In this document: positions 27,954-37,501 of the stretch, one piece after another
Layout: each line of letters opens with the position of its first letter
Position numbering within the stretch: position 1 is the stretch's first letter
NCBI RefSeq assembly: GCF_006711645.1
Contig: NZ_CP041247.1
Location: forward strand, 806,001 to 870,000
Source: Klebsiella electrica
GTDB taxonomy: Bacteria; Pseudomonadota; Gammaproteobacteria; Enterobacterales; Enterobacteriaceae
Direction: 5' to 3'
Length of the DNA: 64,000 nt
Notes under the pieces: generated by a model
Told to the model about the DNA's origin: nothing
Database searches by the model: none
What the model saw: the letters and a program-made list of their open reading frames with translations, nothing else
Position numbers and translations under genes: made by a program

Positions 27954-30590
27954 TTAGCGACAGACGGCAGACAGCTGGCTCAGCGCCTGCTGCTGGCTCT
28001 CTTGCGGCAGCTGATATTCGGCCACGCAGCTGGCATCGGGGCCTTCACCCCATTTCACCTGTACTTTGCCGGCCAGCGGCATACCGCTCAGGTAAACCTG
28101 CCCGTTATCGGCCACGATGCTGCTGCTCTGGTTACTGGCTGAGGTCACCATGGCGCCAAACGGGACCGGCTTGCCATGACGGGTCAGCGTCAGCAGCAGC
28201 TTCATCCCGACGTGTGCTTTAAAATCCGCACGCACGATGGCGCCGTGCGTGGGCACCACGCTGACCACCGCATCATCCAGGTCGACGTTGTCAGCCAGCG
28301 TGTTGGTGTCCAGCGCCACGCGGTTCTCACGATATTCGGTGGCGTATGGCAACACCGCATAGCCGCGCCAGTCGGTACGTACCCCGGTCTGGTTTTCCAC
28401 TTTCACGTTGTCGGCCCCCGGGGCTTTAATCAGCACCACCGTGTCGTTCAACGGCTGGCTCAGGGTGATGCCGTTGCCGTGGGCAAGCACGCCGCCGCTC
28501 ACGCCGTAGTACAGCTGTTTCAGACCATCGCTGCGGCTGTAGCCGACGTTGGCGTTACCGTAGCCGCCACGATAGTTCAGCGCCGCGTATCCGGTGCCGC
28601 CGCTCCCGCCGTTGCCGCCGCCGGCATAGCCGGTCTGCACGCTGTAGCTCAGGTTGTTGTCCTCCAGTAGCGTGCCGTACAGCCCGGCGAGGTTGGTCAT
28701 CCGGCCATCAAGATCGTGCGACATACTGTAGCTGGCGCTGGCGTGTCGCCACGCGGACTGGCTGTCGGAGCGCATCCAGTGGCTGAACGGAATATTGACG
28801 TTGACCGCCAGCATCTGATCGCGTCCTTCCTGCCAGGCGTTTTTGGTCACGCTGTAACTCAGGGTCCAGTTGATATCGTCGACGGCGGCGTTCAGCCCCG
28901 CCTGCAGCTGTTCATCGGCTTTGCCGCTGCCCCAGTAGCTCTGATGGCTGCCGCTTAAATAGAGCGTGGAGGTACGCCCGATCTGCTGAGTCACGCTGAC
29001 CTGCACCTTGCCGCGTTTGCTGTAGGCGAGGTTGTAGTAGTCAGTAAACTTCGGCTTCACCTGAATCACGCCATCCTGGGTCACCACGTCGTAGCCGCTC
29101 ATCTGGCTGTAGGTGGTATCGGCGAAGCTGAAATAGCCGCGCGTGGAGTAGCGATAGCCGACCAGCTGAATGTTGGTGCCCACCTCATTGAGTGATTTGT
29201 TATAGAGGAAGCGCAGCGACTGCCCCTGGCGATCGCTGTCATCGGGGAGCGTGGCGTTGGCCTGGGTGATGTCCAGCGATACGGCGCCGAATTCGCCCAT
29301 ATTTTTCCCCAGCCCGAGGTTAAATGCCCGGTAGCGGTCTGCCAGCTGGGTACCGCCATACAGCGTCCAGCCTGCCGGTAAGCCGTGCAGCAGCGTGCCC
29401 TGGAAGAAGGTGGGCTTCTCCTGCCGATCGTTGCCGCTGCGGTATTCCCCGGCCGTCAGGGCAAAACGCGTATGGCCTTCACGTTGCAGGACCGGCACGG
29501 TGGACCAGGGGACGGTGAACACCTGGCGGGTGCCATCGGCTTCTTTTACCGTAACCTGCAGATCGCCGCCGTTCCCGGCGGCATAGAGATCGTCGATCGT
29601 AAACGGTCCCGGCGGCACCGTACTCTGATAGATCTCATAGCCGTTTTGTTTGATCGAGACCTGCGCCGTGCCGCGGGCGATACCGTGGATCACCGGGGCA
29701 AACCCCTTCTGGCTGTCCGGCAGCATATTGTCGTCAGAGGCCAGCTGGGCGCCGCGGAAGTTGATACCATCGAACACGTCGCCGTTGGTATAGCTGTCGC
29801 CCAGCGTCAGGCGCGAGCGCAGGGGAACGATGTCCCGCTCGATCCAGCTATTGACGTGCTGCCATTTATTCTCGTTGTTCGATGAACTGCCGCCGCTGCT
29901 GTAGCTCCAGGTGGTGTTATCGCGCAGGCGCCAGGCACCGAGGTTGAGGCCGCTTTGCAGATTCAAATACGCATAGTTGCTGCTGCCGCCGATGTCGTTA
30001 TGGACATTGTTGCCGGTAAAGTTGTAGTTCAGCAGCCCGGCGGTGATGCCGTCATCCCACAGTTCGGGCGGGATATATCCGCGCGCGCGATTGCCCATAA
30101 AAGCCTGCGGCACGGTCAAATACAGGCGCTGCTGGCCGATGTCGAAACGACTGGTCGACTCTTTGATCATCTCCGACATCGGCACGCAGGCATCGGCCGC
30201 GAGGGCATTGATGCCGGACACGGCGGCGGTGTTGACGCCCATGCTGGCCAGCTGGCCGCGGGTCAGGCAGGGGGTCAGGCCGTGGTGGTTCTCTCCGCTC
30301 CTGAAGGTCACATCGCGGGTGGTCATAAAGCCGTTATTCAGATAGATATCGACCCGGTAGGTGCCAGGCGGCACCTCCTGACCCTTTTCGAAACCCGACA
30401 GATCCGCCACTGCGGCAGGATCATCGGCGAGAAAGCGTGGGTTAAAGTACAGTTCCGCCTGCGCGGAAAAGGCCTGCATGGCCAGCAAAAGGGCAAAAGG
30501 GAACCGGGCAAATACGCGAGCCGATCCCGACGCGCGGCGCCGCGCATGCCGGGCGCCCTGGCGGTCCGATCCATATTTCAGATGTGACAT
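27954..30590 (-). CDS. fimD: FimD, outer-membrane usher of type 1 fimbriae
   Basis: An 878-residue usher that assembles chaperone-pilin complexes at the outer membrane. Signal sequence to about residue 45 ([18 protein letters not shown]), N-terminal chaperone-binding domain, 24-strand barrel with plug ([35 protein letters not shown] about 325-340), and C-terminal domains ending in a Cys pair (ASCVAEYQ ... LSAVCR). The N-terminus is unusually basic, with [10 protein letters not shown] before the hydrophobic core. 73 bp after fimC and 7 bp before fimF. Confidence 0.94.
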   Translation of the reverse strand: MSHLKYGSDRQGARHARRRASGSARVFARFPFALLLAMQAFSAQAELYFNPRFLADDPAAVADLSGFEKGQEVPPGTYRVDIYLNNGFMTTRDVTFRSGENHHGLTPCLTRGQLASMGVNTAAVSGINALAADACVPMSEMIKESTSRFDIGQQRLYLTVPQAFMGNRARGYIPPELWDDGITAGLLNYNFTGNNVHNDIGGSSNYAYLNLQSGLNLGAWRLRDNTTWSYSSGGSSSNNENKWQHVNSWIERDIVPLRSRLTLGDSYTNGDVFDGINFRGAQLASDDNMLPDSQKGFAPVIHGIARGTAQVSIKQNGYEIYQSTVPPGPFTIDDLYAAGNGGDLQVTVKEADGTRQVFTVPWSTVPVLQREGHTRFALTAGEYRSGNDRQEKPTFFQGTLLHGLPAGWTLYGGTQLADRYRAFNLGLGKNMGEFGAVSLDITQANATLPDDSDRQGQSLRFLYNKSLNEVGTNIQLVGYRYSTRGYFSFADTTYSQMSGYDVVTQDGVIQVKPKFTDYYNLAYSKRGKVQVSVTQQIGRTSTLYLSGSHQSYWGSGKADEQLQAGLNAAVDDINWTLSYSVTKNAWQEGRDQMLAVNVNIPFSHWMRSDSQSAWRHASASYSMSHDLDGRMTNLAGLYGTLLEDNNLSYSVQTGYAGGGNGGSGGTGYAALNYRGGYGNANVGYSRSDGLKQLYYGVSGGVLAHGNGITLSQPLNDTVVLIKAPGADNVKVENQTGVRTDWRGYAVLPYATEYRENRVALDTNTLADNVDLDDAVVSVVPTHGAIVRADFKAHVGMKLLLTLTRHGKPVPFGAMVTSASNQSSSIVADNGQVYLSGMPLAGKVQVKWGEGPDASCVAEYQLPQESQQQALSQLSAVCR

Positions 30591-30663
30591 AGTCCCTCCG
30601 GTCCGAAGTCGCCCGGCTGTCAGTTCTTTTTATATTTCTGGGGAGAACGCGATTTCCCCGTGG

Positions 30664-31368
30664 TTATTGCAGTACGCCCTTCATCCGTGGGGTCAGTGCG
30701 CCGTAGTCGTTAATCGTCCGGTAGGTGATGTCTCGTCCGGCGTCGGACGGGATTTTTACCGAGGCTTCCCCCATCGGCGGGACCAGCGCATTTTCCAGCA
30801 CCCGAGTGCCGGCATTGAGTTCGGTCACCGTCAGGTAGTAGGGGGTGGGATTCTTCAGCGTCAGCGTGTTGGCGCTGCGGCGAAACGTCAGCTTCTCCGC
30901 CGCCTGATCCGGCGACAGCGCGAGTTTCCCCGGGCGGTAATAGAGCTTGATGCGGCTGATAATCGCCAGCTGCAGCGTGTTATCGCTAAGCTTTGATTTA
31001 TCCATGGAGGGGATGGCTTTCACGTTCATCCAGAACAAACTTTCCCGGTCCTGCGGCAGCGTGTCGTTGGTCGCATCGATTATGCGCAGCGTATTCTCTT
31101 TTTTACCCTGCATAGCGAACAGCGGTGGGGTGATCACAAAGCGCCCGTCTTTTTGTCCGTCGGCGTTTTCGACCCACGACTGAATCAGATAGGTGCTGTT
31201 GTCGTCATTGTTGGTCACCGCCAACTGAACCTGTTTTTGTCCGGCGGGATAAATAACCCGGGTGGCTCCCAGCGCCACGCCCGCTTCGGTACGCGCAGCG
31301 AAACCGGCGGTCGCTGTCATCAATAAGCCCGCCAGTAAGCAGCGTGTCATCCCCAGTGTTTTTCTCAC
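30664..31368 (-). CDS. fimC: FimC, periplasmic fimbrial chaperone
   Basis: Chaperone of 234 residues that donates a strand to pilins in the periplasm. Family motifs: GVALGATRVIYPAGQKQVQL, FVITPPLFAMQGKKENTLRI, SLFWMNVKAIP, LQLAIISRIKLYYRP and NPTPYYLTVTEL; conserved Arg and Lys of the cleft are in ATRVIYP and RIKLYYR. The frame is open further upstream, but I start at the GTG at 31368: AGGGG lies 6 nt before it and translation then yields a proper signal peptide (residues to about 29, ARTEA). Confidence 0.93.
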   Translation of the reverse strand: MRKTLGMTRCLLAGLLMTATAGFAARTEAGVALGATRVIYPAGQKQVQLAVTNNDDNSTYLIQSWVENADGQKDGRFVITPPLFAMQGKKENTLRIIDATNDTLPQDRESLFWMNVKAIPSMDKSKLSDNTLQLAIISRIKLYYRPGKLALSPDQAAEKLTFRRSANTLTLKNPTPYYLTVTELNAGTRVLENALVPPMGEASVKIPSDAGRDITYRTINDYGALTPRMKGVLQ

Positions 31369-31424
31369 GTTTTCCCCTTTTATACTCACCGTTATGTCCT
31401 GCATCCGGTATGCCTGCTGGTTAA

Positions 31425-31973
31425 TTACTGATAGGTCAGAGAGAACCAGGCCTGAGCATTTGCGGCTCCGCCGGTAACCTGATGTCCGGTCGCCCGATAT
31501 CTGGCGACAAAATGGAGCGTGGTGGGGCCGGTATACAGTCGTGACCAGGCGCCCGGTGGGCTGTTGAGCGGAATCAGGCGATCTTCTTTGTCGAACAGCG
31601 CGACGCCGATACCGGTTGCGATGCCGGGGCCTTCGCCAACCGAGAGCACGTCCGGATTTTTGCCATCGGCAACGCCATGAAAGGCGACGCCAACCCGTTG
31701 ACTGACGGCGGTGCTGCAATCCTGGAGATGGATATCGAAAGGAACAGGGTCAGTATCTTCCCCTGGCGAATGAAACCGATTGCTGCTGATCTGCCCCATG
31801 TTGACCGTCAACTGCTGGTCTCCTGCTTCAACGCGGCAGGATTCGGCAATAATGACGCCCTGAAAGCGCATGTTTCCGCCGGGTAACGTCACATTCCAGT
31901 GGTTTCCGGCCAGCGCGAGCGGCGACAGTAAAAAAAACAGCAGGCCAGATTTCATTCCTTGCATCGTTATCAC
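31425..31973 (-). CDS. fimI: FimI, fimbrial subunit-like protein
   Basis: A 182-residue pilin homologue between fimA and fimC. Signal peptide to about residue 22 ([10 protein letters not shown]), pilin cysteines in AESCRVE and LQDCSTA, C-terminal WFSLTYQ. In E. coli FimI is needed for, or terminates, fimbrial assembly at the base. In this context it is certainly part of the fim operon. Confidence 0.9.
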   Translation of the reverse strand: MITMQGMKSGLLFFLLSPLALAGNHWNVTLPGGNMRFQGVIIAESCRVEAGDQQLTVNMGQISSNRFHSPGEDTDPVPFDIHLQDCSTAVSQRVGVAFHGVADGKNPDVLSVGEGPGIATGIGVALFDKEDRLIPLNSPPGAWSRLYTGPTTLHFVARYRATGHQVTGGAANAQAWFSLTYQ

Positions 31974-31993
31974 CCCAGTCCTGTTGTTGATAA

Positions 31994-32010
31994 CGGGCCA
32001 TCCTGGCCCG
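31994..32010 (-). other. Stem-loop between fimA and fimI
   Basis: CGGGCCA-GGA-TGGCCCG (7-bp stem, 3-nt loop) 26 bp downstream of the fimA stop codon, without a T-run. Likely to protect fimA mRNA or reduce read-through, keeping the major pilin in excess. Confidence 0.5.
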
Positions 32011-32036
32011 GGCTGCGTCCTTGCGTAATGAGTGAA

Positions 32037-32585
32037 TTATTCGTACTGCACTTTGAAGGTTGCGTCGGCGTTAGCAATACCTGCGGTTGCCGCGCCAGTC
32101 GCGAAGTAGCGAGCCTGGAAAGGAATAACGTTGGTGCCGTCGTTCAGGGTAGTCGCCGCACCGAAGGTGGCGCCGTCCAGCGCCAGCGGAGTACCGGTGC
32201 TGTCGAGGATTTGTACGCCGACGTTGGTCGCGCTACCGGCAGCAGAGTTCTGCAGCGCCAGAACGGTGCTGTTGGTGCTGTTTACGGCAGTACCGGAGAA
32301 CGCAACGGAAGCTTTGGTTGCAACGGTAGTATCGCAATCATCCAGCTGGATGTTAAAACCGACCGCAGAGCTGGTGCTGCCTGCAGTAGCGAGTTTGGCT
32401 GAACGAACCTGGCCCAGTTGAACGGTCTGATCGATAGAGCCAGCATCAACGGCACAGGCCGCGTTGACCACTTCCCCTTTGAAATGCACTGTGCCGCCAT
32501 TAACCGTGGTGGTGTCAGCCAGGGCCGCCGCGGAACTCAGAGACAGGGCTGACAGAACAACGATAGCCAGTGTTTTGATTTTCAT
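32037..32585 (-). CDS. fimA: FimA, major pilin of type 1 fimbriae
   Basis: A 182-residue rod subunit. Signal peptide ends at residue 23 (AAALADTTT); the donor strand is [21 protein letters not shown], the second Cys is in LDDCDTTV, and the C-terminus is DATFKVQYE. First gene of the fim structural operon; its promoter lies within the invertible switch immediately upstream (32718-33033), which faces away from it in this assembly. RBS AAGGA lies upstream of ATG 32585. Confidence 0.94.
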   Translation of the reverse strand: MKIKTLAIVVLSALSLSSAAALADTTTVNGGTVHFKGEVVNAACAVDAGSIDQTVQLGQVRSAKLATAGSTSSAVGFNIQLDDCDTTVATKASVAFSGTAVNSTNSTVLALQNSAAGSATNVGVQILDSTGTPLALDGATFGAATTLNDGTNVIPFQARYFATGAATAGIANADATFKVQYE

Positions 32586-32711
32586 GCTGTTTTCCTTTAA
32601 ACAATGTCGATATTACGAACCGAAATTGGCAGTCGTCGTGCCTTCCAGGCATTCCATGTATCAGCCGAATGGTTCGACTGCCGGCTCTGCGCAGTTTTCG
32701 CCCAACTGATG

Positions 32712-32726
32712 AGTCAATTGGGGCCA
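32712..32726. repeat. fimS inverted repeat, fimA-proximal
   Basis: AGTCAATTGGGGCCA, containing the 9-bp core TTGGGGCCA (32718-32726) known for E. coli fimS. A perfect 15-bp inverted copy lies at 33025-33039. Confidence 0.9.
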
Positions 32727-33033
32727 TTTTGACTCATTGAGATAAATATCTAATTTTTATGTTTTTATAGACTGTTTTTGGTTTATTAATCTATTTTGTT
32801 TTTGTTTATTAGTTTCATTGTCTGAGTTTTTGTTTTGAAGAGTGTCAGTTGTCGGGCGAGGCCAGCGCGGATGAGGTGGCGGGTAAGCGGAAAGGATGGA
32901 GAGATAAGTAAAGTTTCTTAAAGGTAAAATGTGATTGTAATCAATCAGATGAAATTAATTTGTGAGAATATATGTACTTGCCGGTTGCAAAAGTTTGCAA
33001 AACATTTTTATGATATAAACAGTTTGGCCCCAA
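32718..33033. promoter_or_regulatory. fimS: fimS, invertible phase-variation switch (OFF orientation)
   Basis: A 316-bp AT-rich element between the two 9-bp repeat cores, the same size as the E. coli switch (314 bp). FimB and FimE, encoded next to it, would invert it. The end with AAACTG and TATCATA (known in E. coli to carry the outward-reading fimA promoter) lies at the fimE side, not the fimA side, so fimA is disconnected from its promoter. Confidence 0.88.
32985..33014 (+). promoter_or_regulatory. fimA promoter inside fimS, pointing away from fimA
   Basis: -35 TTGCAA (32985-32990), 18-nt spacer, -10 TATGAT (33009-33014), then ATATAAACAGTT and the repeat. The -10 and following bases match the E. 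coli fimA promoter. It reads rightwards, into the 3' end of fimE antisense. Confidence 0.78.
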
Positions 33034-33039
33034 TTGACT
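33025..33039. repeat. fimS inverted repeat, fimE-proximal
   Basis: TGGCCCCAATTGACT, the exact reverse complement of the repeat at 32712-32726. Confidence 0.9.
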
Positions 33040-33080
33040 TGTTCGTTTTTAAATTTATCTTTATTTATTAAATAGATAAA

Positions 33081-33677
33081 TCATTTCTTTTGACCGTGAG
33101 AATTTTCTTCAAGCAAGTTATTTCTTTCCCATAACCCCGCGAAACGCGCGGCATTGCTGGCGGTATAACGTACTGTATGCCGAATATTGCGATGACCCAG
33201 ATAATCCTGAATTAAACGTGTATCTGTGCCTCTTTCCGCCAGTTCATAGCCGCAGGCATGGCGCAGCATATGCGGGTGGGTATGGGTAGCGGTTCCGGCC
33301 TCTTCTCCGGCGCTACGGATGATCCGATAGGCCTGCTGGCGGGAAAGCTGGGTGCCGCGGCGTGAAATAAAAATCGCATTGGTTTTTTGTGCCGCCTTCC
33401 AGCCCGCGCGAACCTGGGTCCAGCGCGCAATCGCTTCCAGCTCGTCGAATCGCAGTGGGTGGATGGTCGAAAATCCATTCTTCAACCGACGGACGTTGAT
33501 GCGGCCCTCATTGAGGTCAAGATCGCGATAGTGCAGATCCAACAGTTCGCTGATGCGCATCCCGTGACGAAAGGCCAGCAGGATAAGGCAATAATCCCGC
33601 TCTCCGGTTGGTCCCTGCCGTGCCGCCTGCATCATGGCCTGAACTTCTTTGGCGGTAAGAAAACGACGTCGATTCAC
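33081..33677 (-). CDS. fimE: FimE, tyrosine recombinase for the fim switch
   Basis: Site-specific recombinase of 198 residues, the length of E. coli FimE, which drives the switch mainly from ON to OFF. Catalytic residues: Arg in FRHGMRISELL, HxxR in HPHMLRHACGYELA, His in YLGHRNIRHT, and the nucleophile Tyr in RHTVRYTASNAARF. I choose the GTG start at 33677 because AGGAG is 7 nt upstream and the length then fits; the frame continues to 33725. Its closeness to fimS and sequence (ISELLDLHYRDLDLNEGRINVRR) identify it as FimE and not FimB. Confidence 0.92.
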   Translation of the reverse strand: MNRRRFLTAKEVQAMMQAARQGPTGERDYCLILLAFRHGMRISELLDLHYRDLDLNEGRINVRRLKNGFSTIHPLRFDELEAIARWTQVRAGWKAAQKTNAIFISRRGTQLSRQQAYRIIRSAGEEAGTATHTHPHMLRHACGYELAERGTDTRLIQDYLGHRNIRHTVRYTASNAARFAGLWERNNLLEENSHGQKK

Positions 33678-34209
33678 AACAATGCTCCTGAAATTAATTT
33701 GCACGAAGACAGCGCCCTGAAGCAATTATCAGGACGGTTAAAAAATAATCCGCAGTGTGACGGGCGTATTATATAAAGGCACAGATACAGTTCATTCTTC
33801 ACGTTGCCATAAGGTTGGAACTGTAAAAATAGATGGTCACATTACATTTACACATAGTTAAAATATAGCCAGACGACAATTCTTATTTTTATAGATTTTA
33901 TGACATATCACAACAGGAGCATCAAGGCTTCTCGCCAGGTACATCAAATCACAAGGAAAAAAGTTAATCAGGGGATGGGTTTAGACAGAAAATATAATGC
34001 TGAATGGTTTTATCAGACAATAAATAACGAACTTAAATCCTGAGTATTTACAAGGGTATCAAGCGGAAGCGGATTATGAATGAAATAAGAACTTGCGGGA
34101 ACAATAATCGTAATTAGCGTATGGTTAATATTGATTAATGTGTTCGGCTGCTGTTCATTTTCACACCATCGACAGTATCGGGCGTCAACTCCTTTTGACG
34201 CCCGGAGCA
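33678..34209. other. fimB-fimE intergenic region
   Basis: About 530 bp, very AT-rich, with no gene-like frame. It must hold the fimE promoter and a fimB terminator; I cannot locate them with confidence. Confidence 0.4.
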
Positions 34210-34815
34210 TCATTGCAAAATGCTGTTACGTTGCTTCTGTTTGGCATTGTCCCAGATGCCGTAAAAGCGCCCGGCATTGCTCGCCGTATACCAGACGGTA
34301 TGGCGGATATTTCGGTGGCCGAGGTAGTCCTGAATAAGGCGGGTATCGATGCCCATATTCGCCAGCGCAAATCCGCATGAATGGCGAAGCATGTGGGGAT
34401 GAATTTCAATGGTTAATCCAGCGGCGCCTCCGGAGGAGGATATAATCTGGTAAAACTGTTGGCGGGAAAGAGGATTGCCTTTACGCGATAAAAACAGCCA
34501 TTCACTGTCGGCATGTGGATAGGTTTTTCGAATATCCAGCCAGTTTTTTAGTGCCTGAATCTCTTTATTCAGTAAAGGATGGGTAGTGGAAAAACCTTTT
34601 TTAAGTCGATGGATATAAATACACTTAGAGCGTAAATCAATATCGGATATTTGCAGGCGACAAATTTCGCTGGCGCGGAATCCATGAATAAAACAGAGTA
34701 ATGTCAGACAATAATTGCGGGCAGCATGTGCCCCGGTATTCGCTGCTTTAAGAAGCGACTCAATCTCATTCTGAGTAAGGAAGTTCCTTTTTTTGATATC
34801 GGCATTATTCTTCAT
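34210..34815 (-). CDS. fimB: FimB, tyrosine recombinase for the fim switch
   Basis: Recombinase of 201 residues. E. coli FimB inverts the switch in both directions. Catalytic set: Arg in IHGFRASEICRL, HxxR in HPHMLRHSCGFALA, His in YLGHRNIRHT, Tyr in RHTVWYTASNAGRF. It is clearly more diverged from FimE than the E. coli pair region by region, and lies on the outer side of fimE, as in E. coli. RBS-like AAGGGAA lies upstream of ATG 34815. Confidence 0.91.
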   Translation of the reverse strand: MKNNADIKKRNFLTQNEIESLLKAANTGAHAARNYCLTLLCFIHGFRASEICRLQISDIDLRSKCIYIHRLKKGFSTTHPLLNKEIQALKNWLDIRKTYPHADSEWLFLSRKGNPLSRQQFYQIISSSGGAAGLTIEIHPHMLRHSCGFALANMGIDTRLIQDYLGHRNIRHTVWYTASNAGRFYGIWDNAKQKQRNSILQ

Positions 34816-35880
34816 TATATTCCCTTTTAATTGCAGGCGTACATTACGAACTATTCGTTGTCGTCAGGTCAGTATTGTTGTCCAGTTGAACATTTTTTCT
34901 CTTATATTTCGCCATCGCGCCAGGTACTTTTAAAACATGTCACGCACTTCAGCTCGTAGCAAGCTGAACCGGGTCATCAGAAGGCAGGTAGTGAGTTGAA
35001 TCATGAAGTATCTCCACGTGCTGGAACGGACGGCTTCATGTAACGCAATGAATTAAATATTCTTTTGTTAAACAATGATGCTGTTCCTGGGGGGTAGCCT
35101 GTCCCGATCATTCTTCATTCCTCCTGGTTGCGAACGCCGGGGATACTGAGGCGCAGGGCCTTGCTCCGACGCCAGCCCTACGGATATCAACATCCTTATA
35201 CATACCGCTGTGCCTGGAGATATCGCGATTTGCGCATCTCTCAGCAGAGGGGGATGGATAAATCATCTCCGGGTTCTCCCTTGTCGCCGCGGCGCAGGTT
35301 GAATGATTTTCGTGTCTGATCTGCTAATAATTAAATGCTCGTTAAACCGCGGCCATTCCTCACTAAAGTGAATTCCGGCTGTGGTCTGGTGAATATTCTG
35401 CGAAGCACTTCGCAGAATGCGAAGAACGATATACTCGCCTGGATAGCATTCACCGCATCACTACAACAGCGCCTAAACCATACTGCAAAATTATGTTTGA
35501 GAATAGTCATAATAAGCCCGCAGACCTCAGCGCTCCCTCGCCGCAGGGCTTAATTTCGCTAAAGGAGCAGGGGGCGATTTGGTCAGCACGGCGCGCTGAA
35601 AATGGAGAAGGCTATGGATTTACTGGAGTGATTTGACTCCTTTCGCTTGCGATGGCTAGCTATCCCGTTGTTTGTTAAGCAGCTGTTTTGCGATTTTATG
35701 GAGGTTACTGGAGTTATCTGGAGTCCTTCACCGGTAGCGGAGGGAAACGGTGTTTTTCACGGCAAATAGATGCAAAATCTCGTTGCGAAATATTCAGCCG
35801 GGGCGATGGCCCTCCTGTCGGGAGGGCACAAATAACTTAAACTGAGGTCAATCTATTTTTTTCATCCCGGGTCTGCGGCT
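34816..35880. other. Long intergenic region upstream of fimB, no gene identified
   Basis: About 1 kb with only short, non-family-like frames. Seen in it: an imperfect direct repeat of about 30 bp (35614-35645 and 35699-35731, sharing TTACTGGAGT and a following CTCC/GTCC) and a GCCCTCC/GGAGGGC hairpin near 35810-35828 with no T-run. E. coli has a long regulatory region upstream of fimB; this one may serve the same role. Confidence 0.4.
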
Positions 35881-36492
35881 TTATTTCAGCTGGCTGTAGA
35901 AGAGTAAAATAGCTATCGCGACCATCATTGCTCCGGAAATCATGCTGACCCTTCTTGCCGCTGCTGGCCGGTGGGTTAATAGCCTTTTTGACCCGTAGCC
36001 AACCAGAAAATAGATCAGTGTGCAGGTCAGCAGGTGAATACTGCCCAGAGCCGACATTTGCAGCGCCAGCGGCCAGCGTCCTTCAGGATCGGTAAATTGG
36101 GGCAGCAGGGCGAGGAATAAGAGAAAGACTTTTGGATTCAGCCCGCTAATACATAACCCTTTTAGCGCCCAACGGTTCCAGCTTCCGGCCTGCTGCGGTG
36201 CGGCGTCAGGCGTGGCGGGATGCCGCAAAATCGCGATCCCCAACCACAGCAGATAGGCCGCGCCCAGCAGAGTGATCAGCGACAACACCAGCGGGTGACT
36301 GGTGACGGCCACGCCGATCCCGGCGATCACGATCATGGCCGCCAGCAGATGCCCGGACATCAGCCCGACAACCGCAGGGAGCACCCGTTGTCCGTGTATG
36401 CCGGCGCTGATGGTGTAGGCCCAGTCGGCGCCGGGCGTGATGATCAGCAGGAAAGAGACCACCCAGAATCCGGCGATAAAACTCATCTCCAT
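35881..36492 (-). CDS. LysE/RhtB-family amino-acid exporter
   Basis: A 203-residue inner-membrane protein with about six hydrophobic helices. The family signature is at the N-terminus (ITPGADWAYTISAGIHGQRVLPAVVGLMSGH; the usual PGP is PGA here), and GLNPKVFLLFLALLPQF is the second conserved block. Exports amino acids or homoserine-lactone-like compounds. Divergent from an Lrp-type regulator, a common arrangement in which the regulator senses the exported amino acid. Confidence 0.86.
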   Translation of the reverse strand: MEMSFIAGFWVVSFLLIITPGADWAYTISAGIHGQRVLPAVVGLMSGHLLAAMIVIAGIGVAVTSHPLVLSLITLLGAAYLLWLGIAILRHPATPDAAPQQAGSWNRWALKGLCISGLNPKVFLLFLALLPQFTDPEGRWPLALQMSALGSIHLLTCTLIYFLVGYGSKRLLTHRPAAARRVSMISGAMMVAIAILLFYSQLK

Positions 36493-36643
36493 GATCGGTT
36501 CTCTCCACCGTGTTTTAAGGTCTTGCGCATAACGATCCCCCGTCTGTATCCGTATTCTGTTGAGGAAAAGAATATCGGGATTTACGGGAAATAAGCTTTC
36601 AATGTTATGCTGAAAATAACCTGTTTAAGAGAAAATCTTCCAA

Positions 36644-37117
36644 ATGGATAGCATAGATCGAAAAATTATTGCTGAGCTGCAATCCGATGGTCGTCTGTCG
36701 ATTACCGAGCTGGCTGAAAGGGTCAATTTGAGCCTCTCGCCCTGTCATCGACGGCTGCGGGCTTTGGAGCAGGAAGGGGTTATCACCGGCTATCGGGTTA
36801 ACCTGGATCCCCTGAAAATGGGCTTTAATTTCCTGGCCATCGTGTTTGCGACCTTAAAAGAAGGCGATAAAAAAGCGGTGAGCGCGTTTGAAGAGGCGGT
36901 TGAAGAGATCCCCCAGATCGTGCTGGCCCAACGGCTGTTTGGCGATCCGGACTACCTGATGCACGTGGTCACCCGGGATCTCCAGGCGTTTCAAAAACTG
37001 TATGACGACAAACTCTCGGCGATGCCCAGCGTGCAGCATTTGCGCTCGACGCTGGTGATGAAAACCGTGGTGCAGGATCGTCCCTTTCCGCTGGAAAGCG
37101 TAAACCTGACGCGTTGA
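36644..37117 (+). CDS. Lrp/AsnC-family transcription regulator
   Basis: A 157-residue feast/famine regulator: N-terminal helix-turn-helix (MDSIDRKIIAELQSDGRLSITELAERVNLSLSPCHRRLRALEQEGVI) and a C-terminal RAM ligand domain (about 65-150, GDPDYLMHVVTRDLQAFQKL). It is 151 bp from the divergent LysE-type exporter and probably controls it. No terminator with a T-run follows; a GC-rich hairpin (GGGCGCGG-CAA-CCGCGCCC) lies at 37182-37200. Confidence 0.88.
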   Translation: MDSIDRKIIAELQSDGRLSITELAERVNLSLSPCHRRLRALEQEGVITGYRVNLDPLKMGFNFLAIVFATLKEGDKKAVSAFEEAVEEIPQIVLAQRLFGDPDYLMHVVTRDLQAFQKLYDDKLSAMPSVQHLRSTLVMKTVVQDRPFPLESVNLTR

Positions 37118-37418
37118 TCTGCCCGCTGGCAGGCGGGCATTGCTGCTAAAGGGAGAGATGTTGCGCTGAATCTTAAGGGGCGGGCGCGGCAACCGCGCCC
37201 TCGATAAACGCAGGGTCATCAGGGAGATTGGCGCCAGAATAGCGATGCGTTCATCGGCTGGCAGCAGACGACTCAGAAAGGTACGGGTGGGTCATCCGTC
37301 GGGAAATCACAGGACAGCGAAGCCCCAGGCTACCTGTCGATTTTTTTCATTCGATTTCCATCAACTGCGTATACTTTGCATAAACGTTGACCACCCAGAA
37401 GAAGGGGAACTCTTCTTT

Positions 37419-37492
37419 ATGAAAGCGGCTCTCGTGGCTGTCTGGTGGCACCGCTTGTCGCCACCGCCGGGCGACAATTCAGATTCACTTAA
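37419..37492 (+). pseudogene. Possible frameshifted signal-peptide remnant before the NicO gene
   Basis: ATG 37419 starts MKAALVAV; in the next frame, from 37442, the reading continues LVAPLVATAG and stops at 37490-37492. Joined across a one-base deletion these give a good signal peptide, MKAALVAV-LVAPLVATAG. NicO transporter genes are often preceded by a gene for a secreted DUF1007 protein, which is missing here, so this could be all that is left of it. Speculative. Confidence 0.3.
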
Positions 37493-37501
37493 TGGTAAAA
37501 A

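Noticed and set aside
27197..28222. Long open frame (341 codons) on the plus strand across fimG-fimF-fimD
   Set aside because: It is antisense to three firmly identified fimbrial genes; composition (Arg/His/Gly rich) is that of a shadow frame in GC-rich coding DNA.
30664..31719. Longer fimC reading frame (351 codons)
   Set aside because: The first part overlaps fimI in another frame and is basic and non-secretory; GTG 31368 with AGGGG gives a proper signal peptide.
33081..34815. Integron or prophage integrase pair
   Set aside because: The two tyrosine recombinases are FimE and FimB by length, sequence and position beside fimS; no attC sites or phage genes are present.
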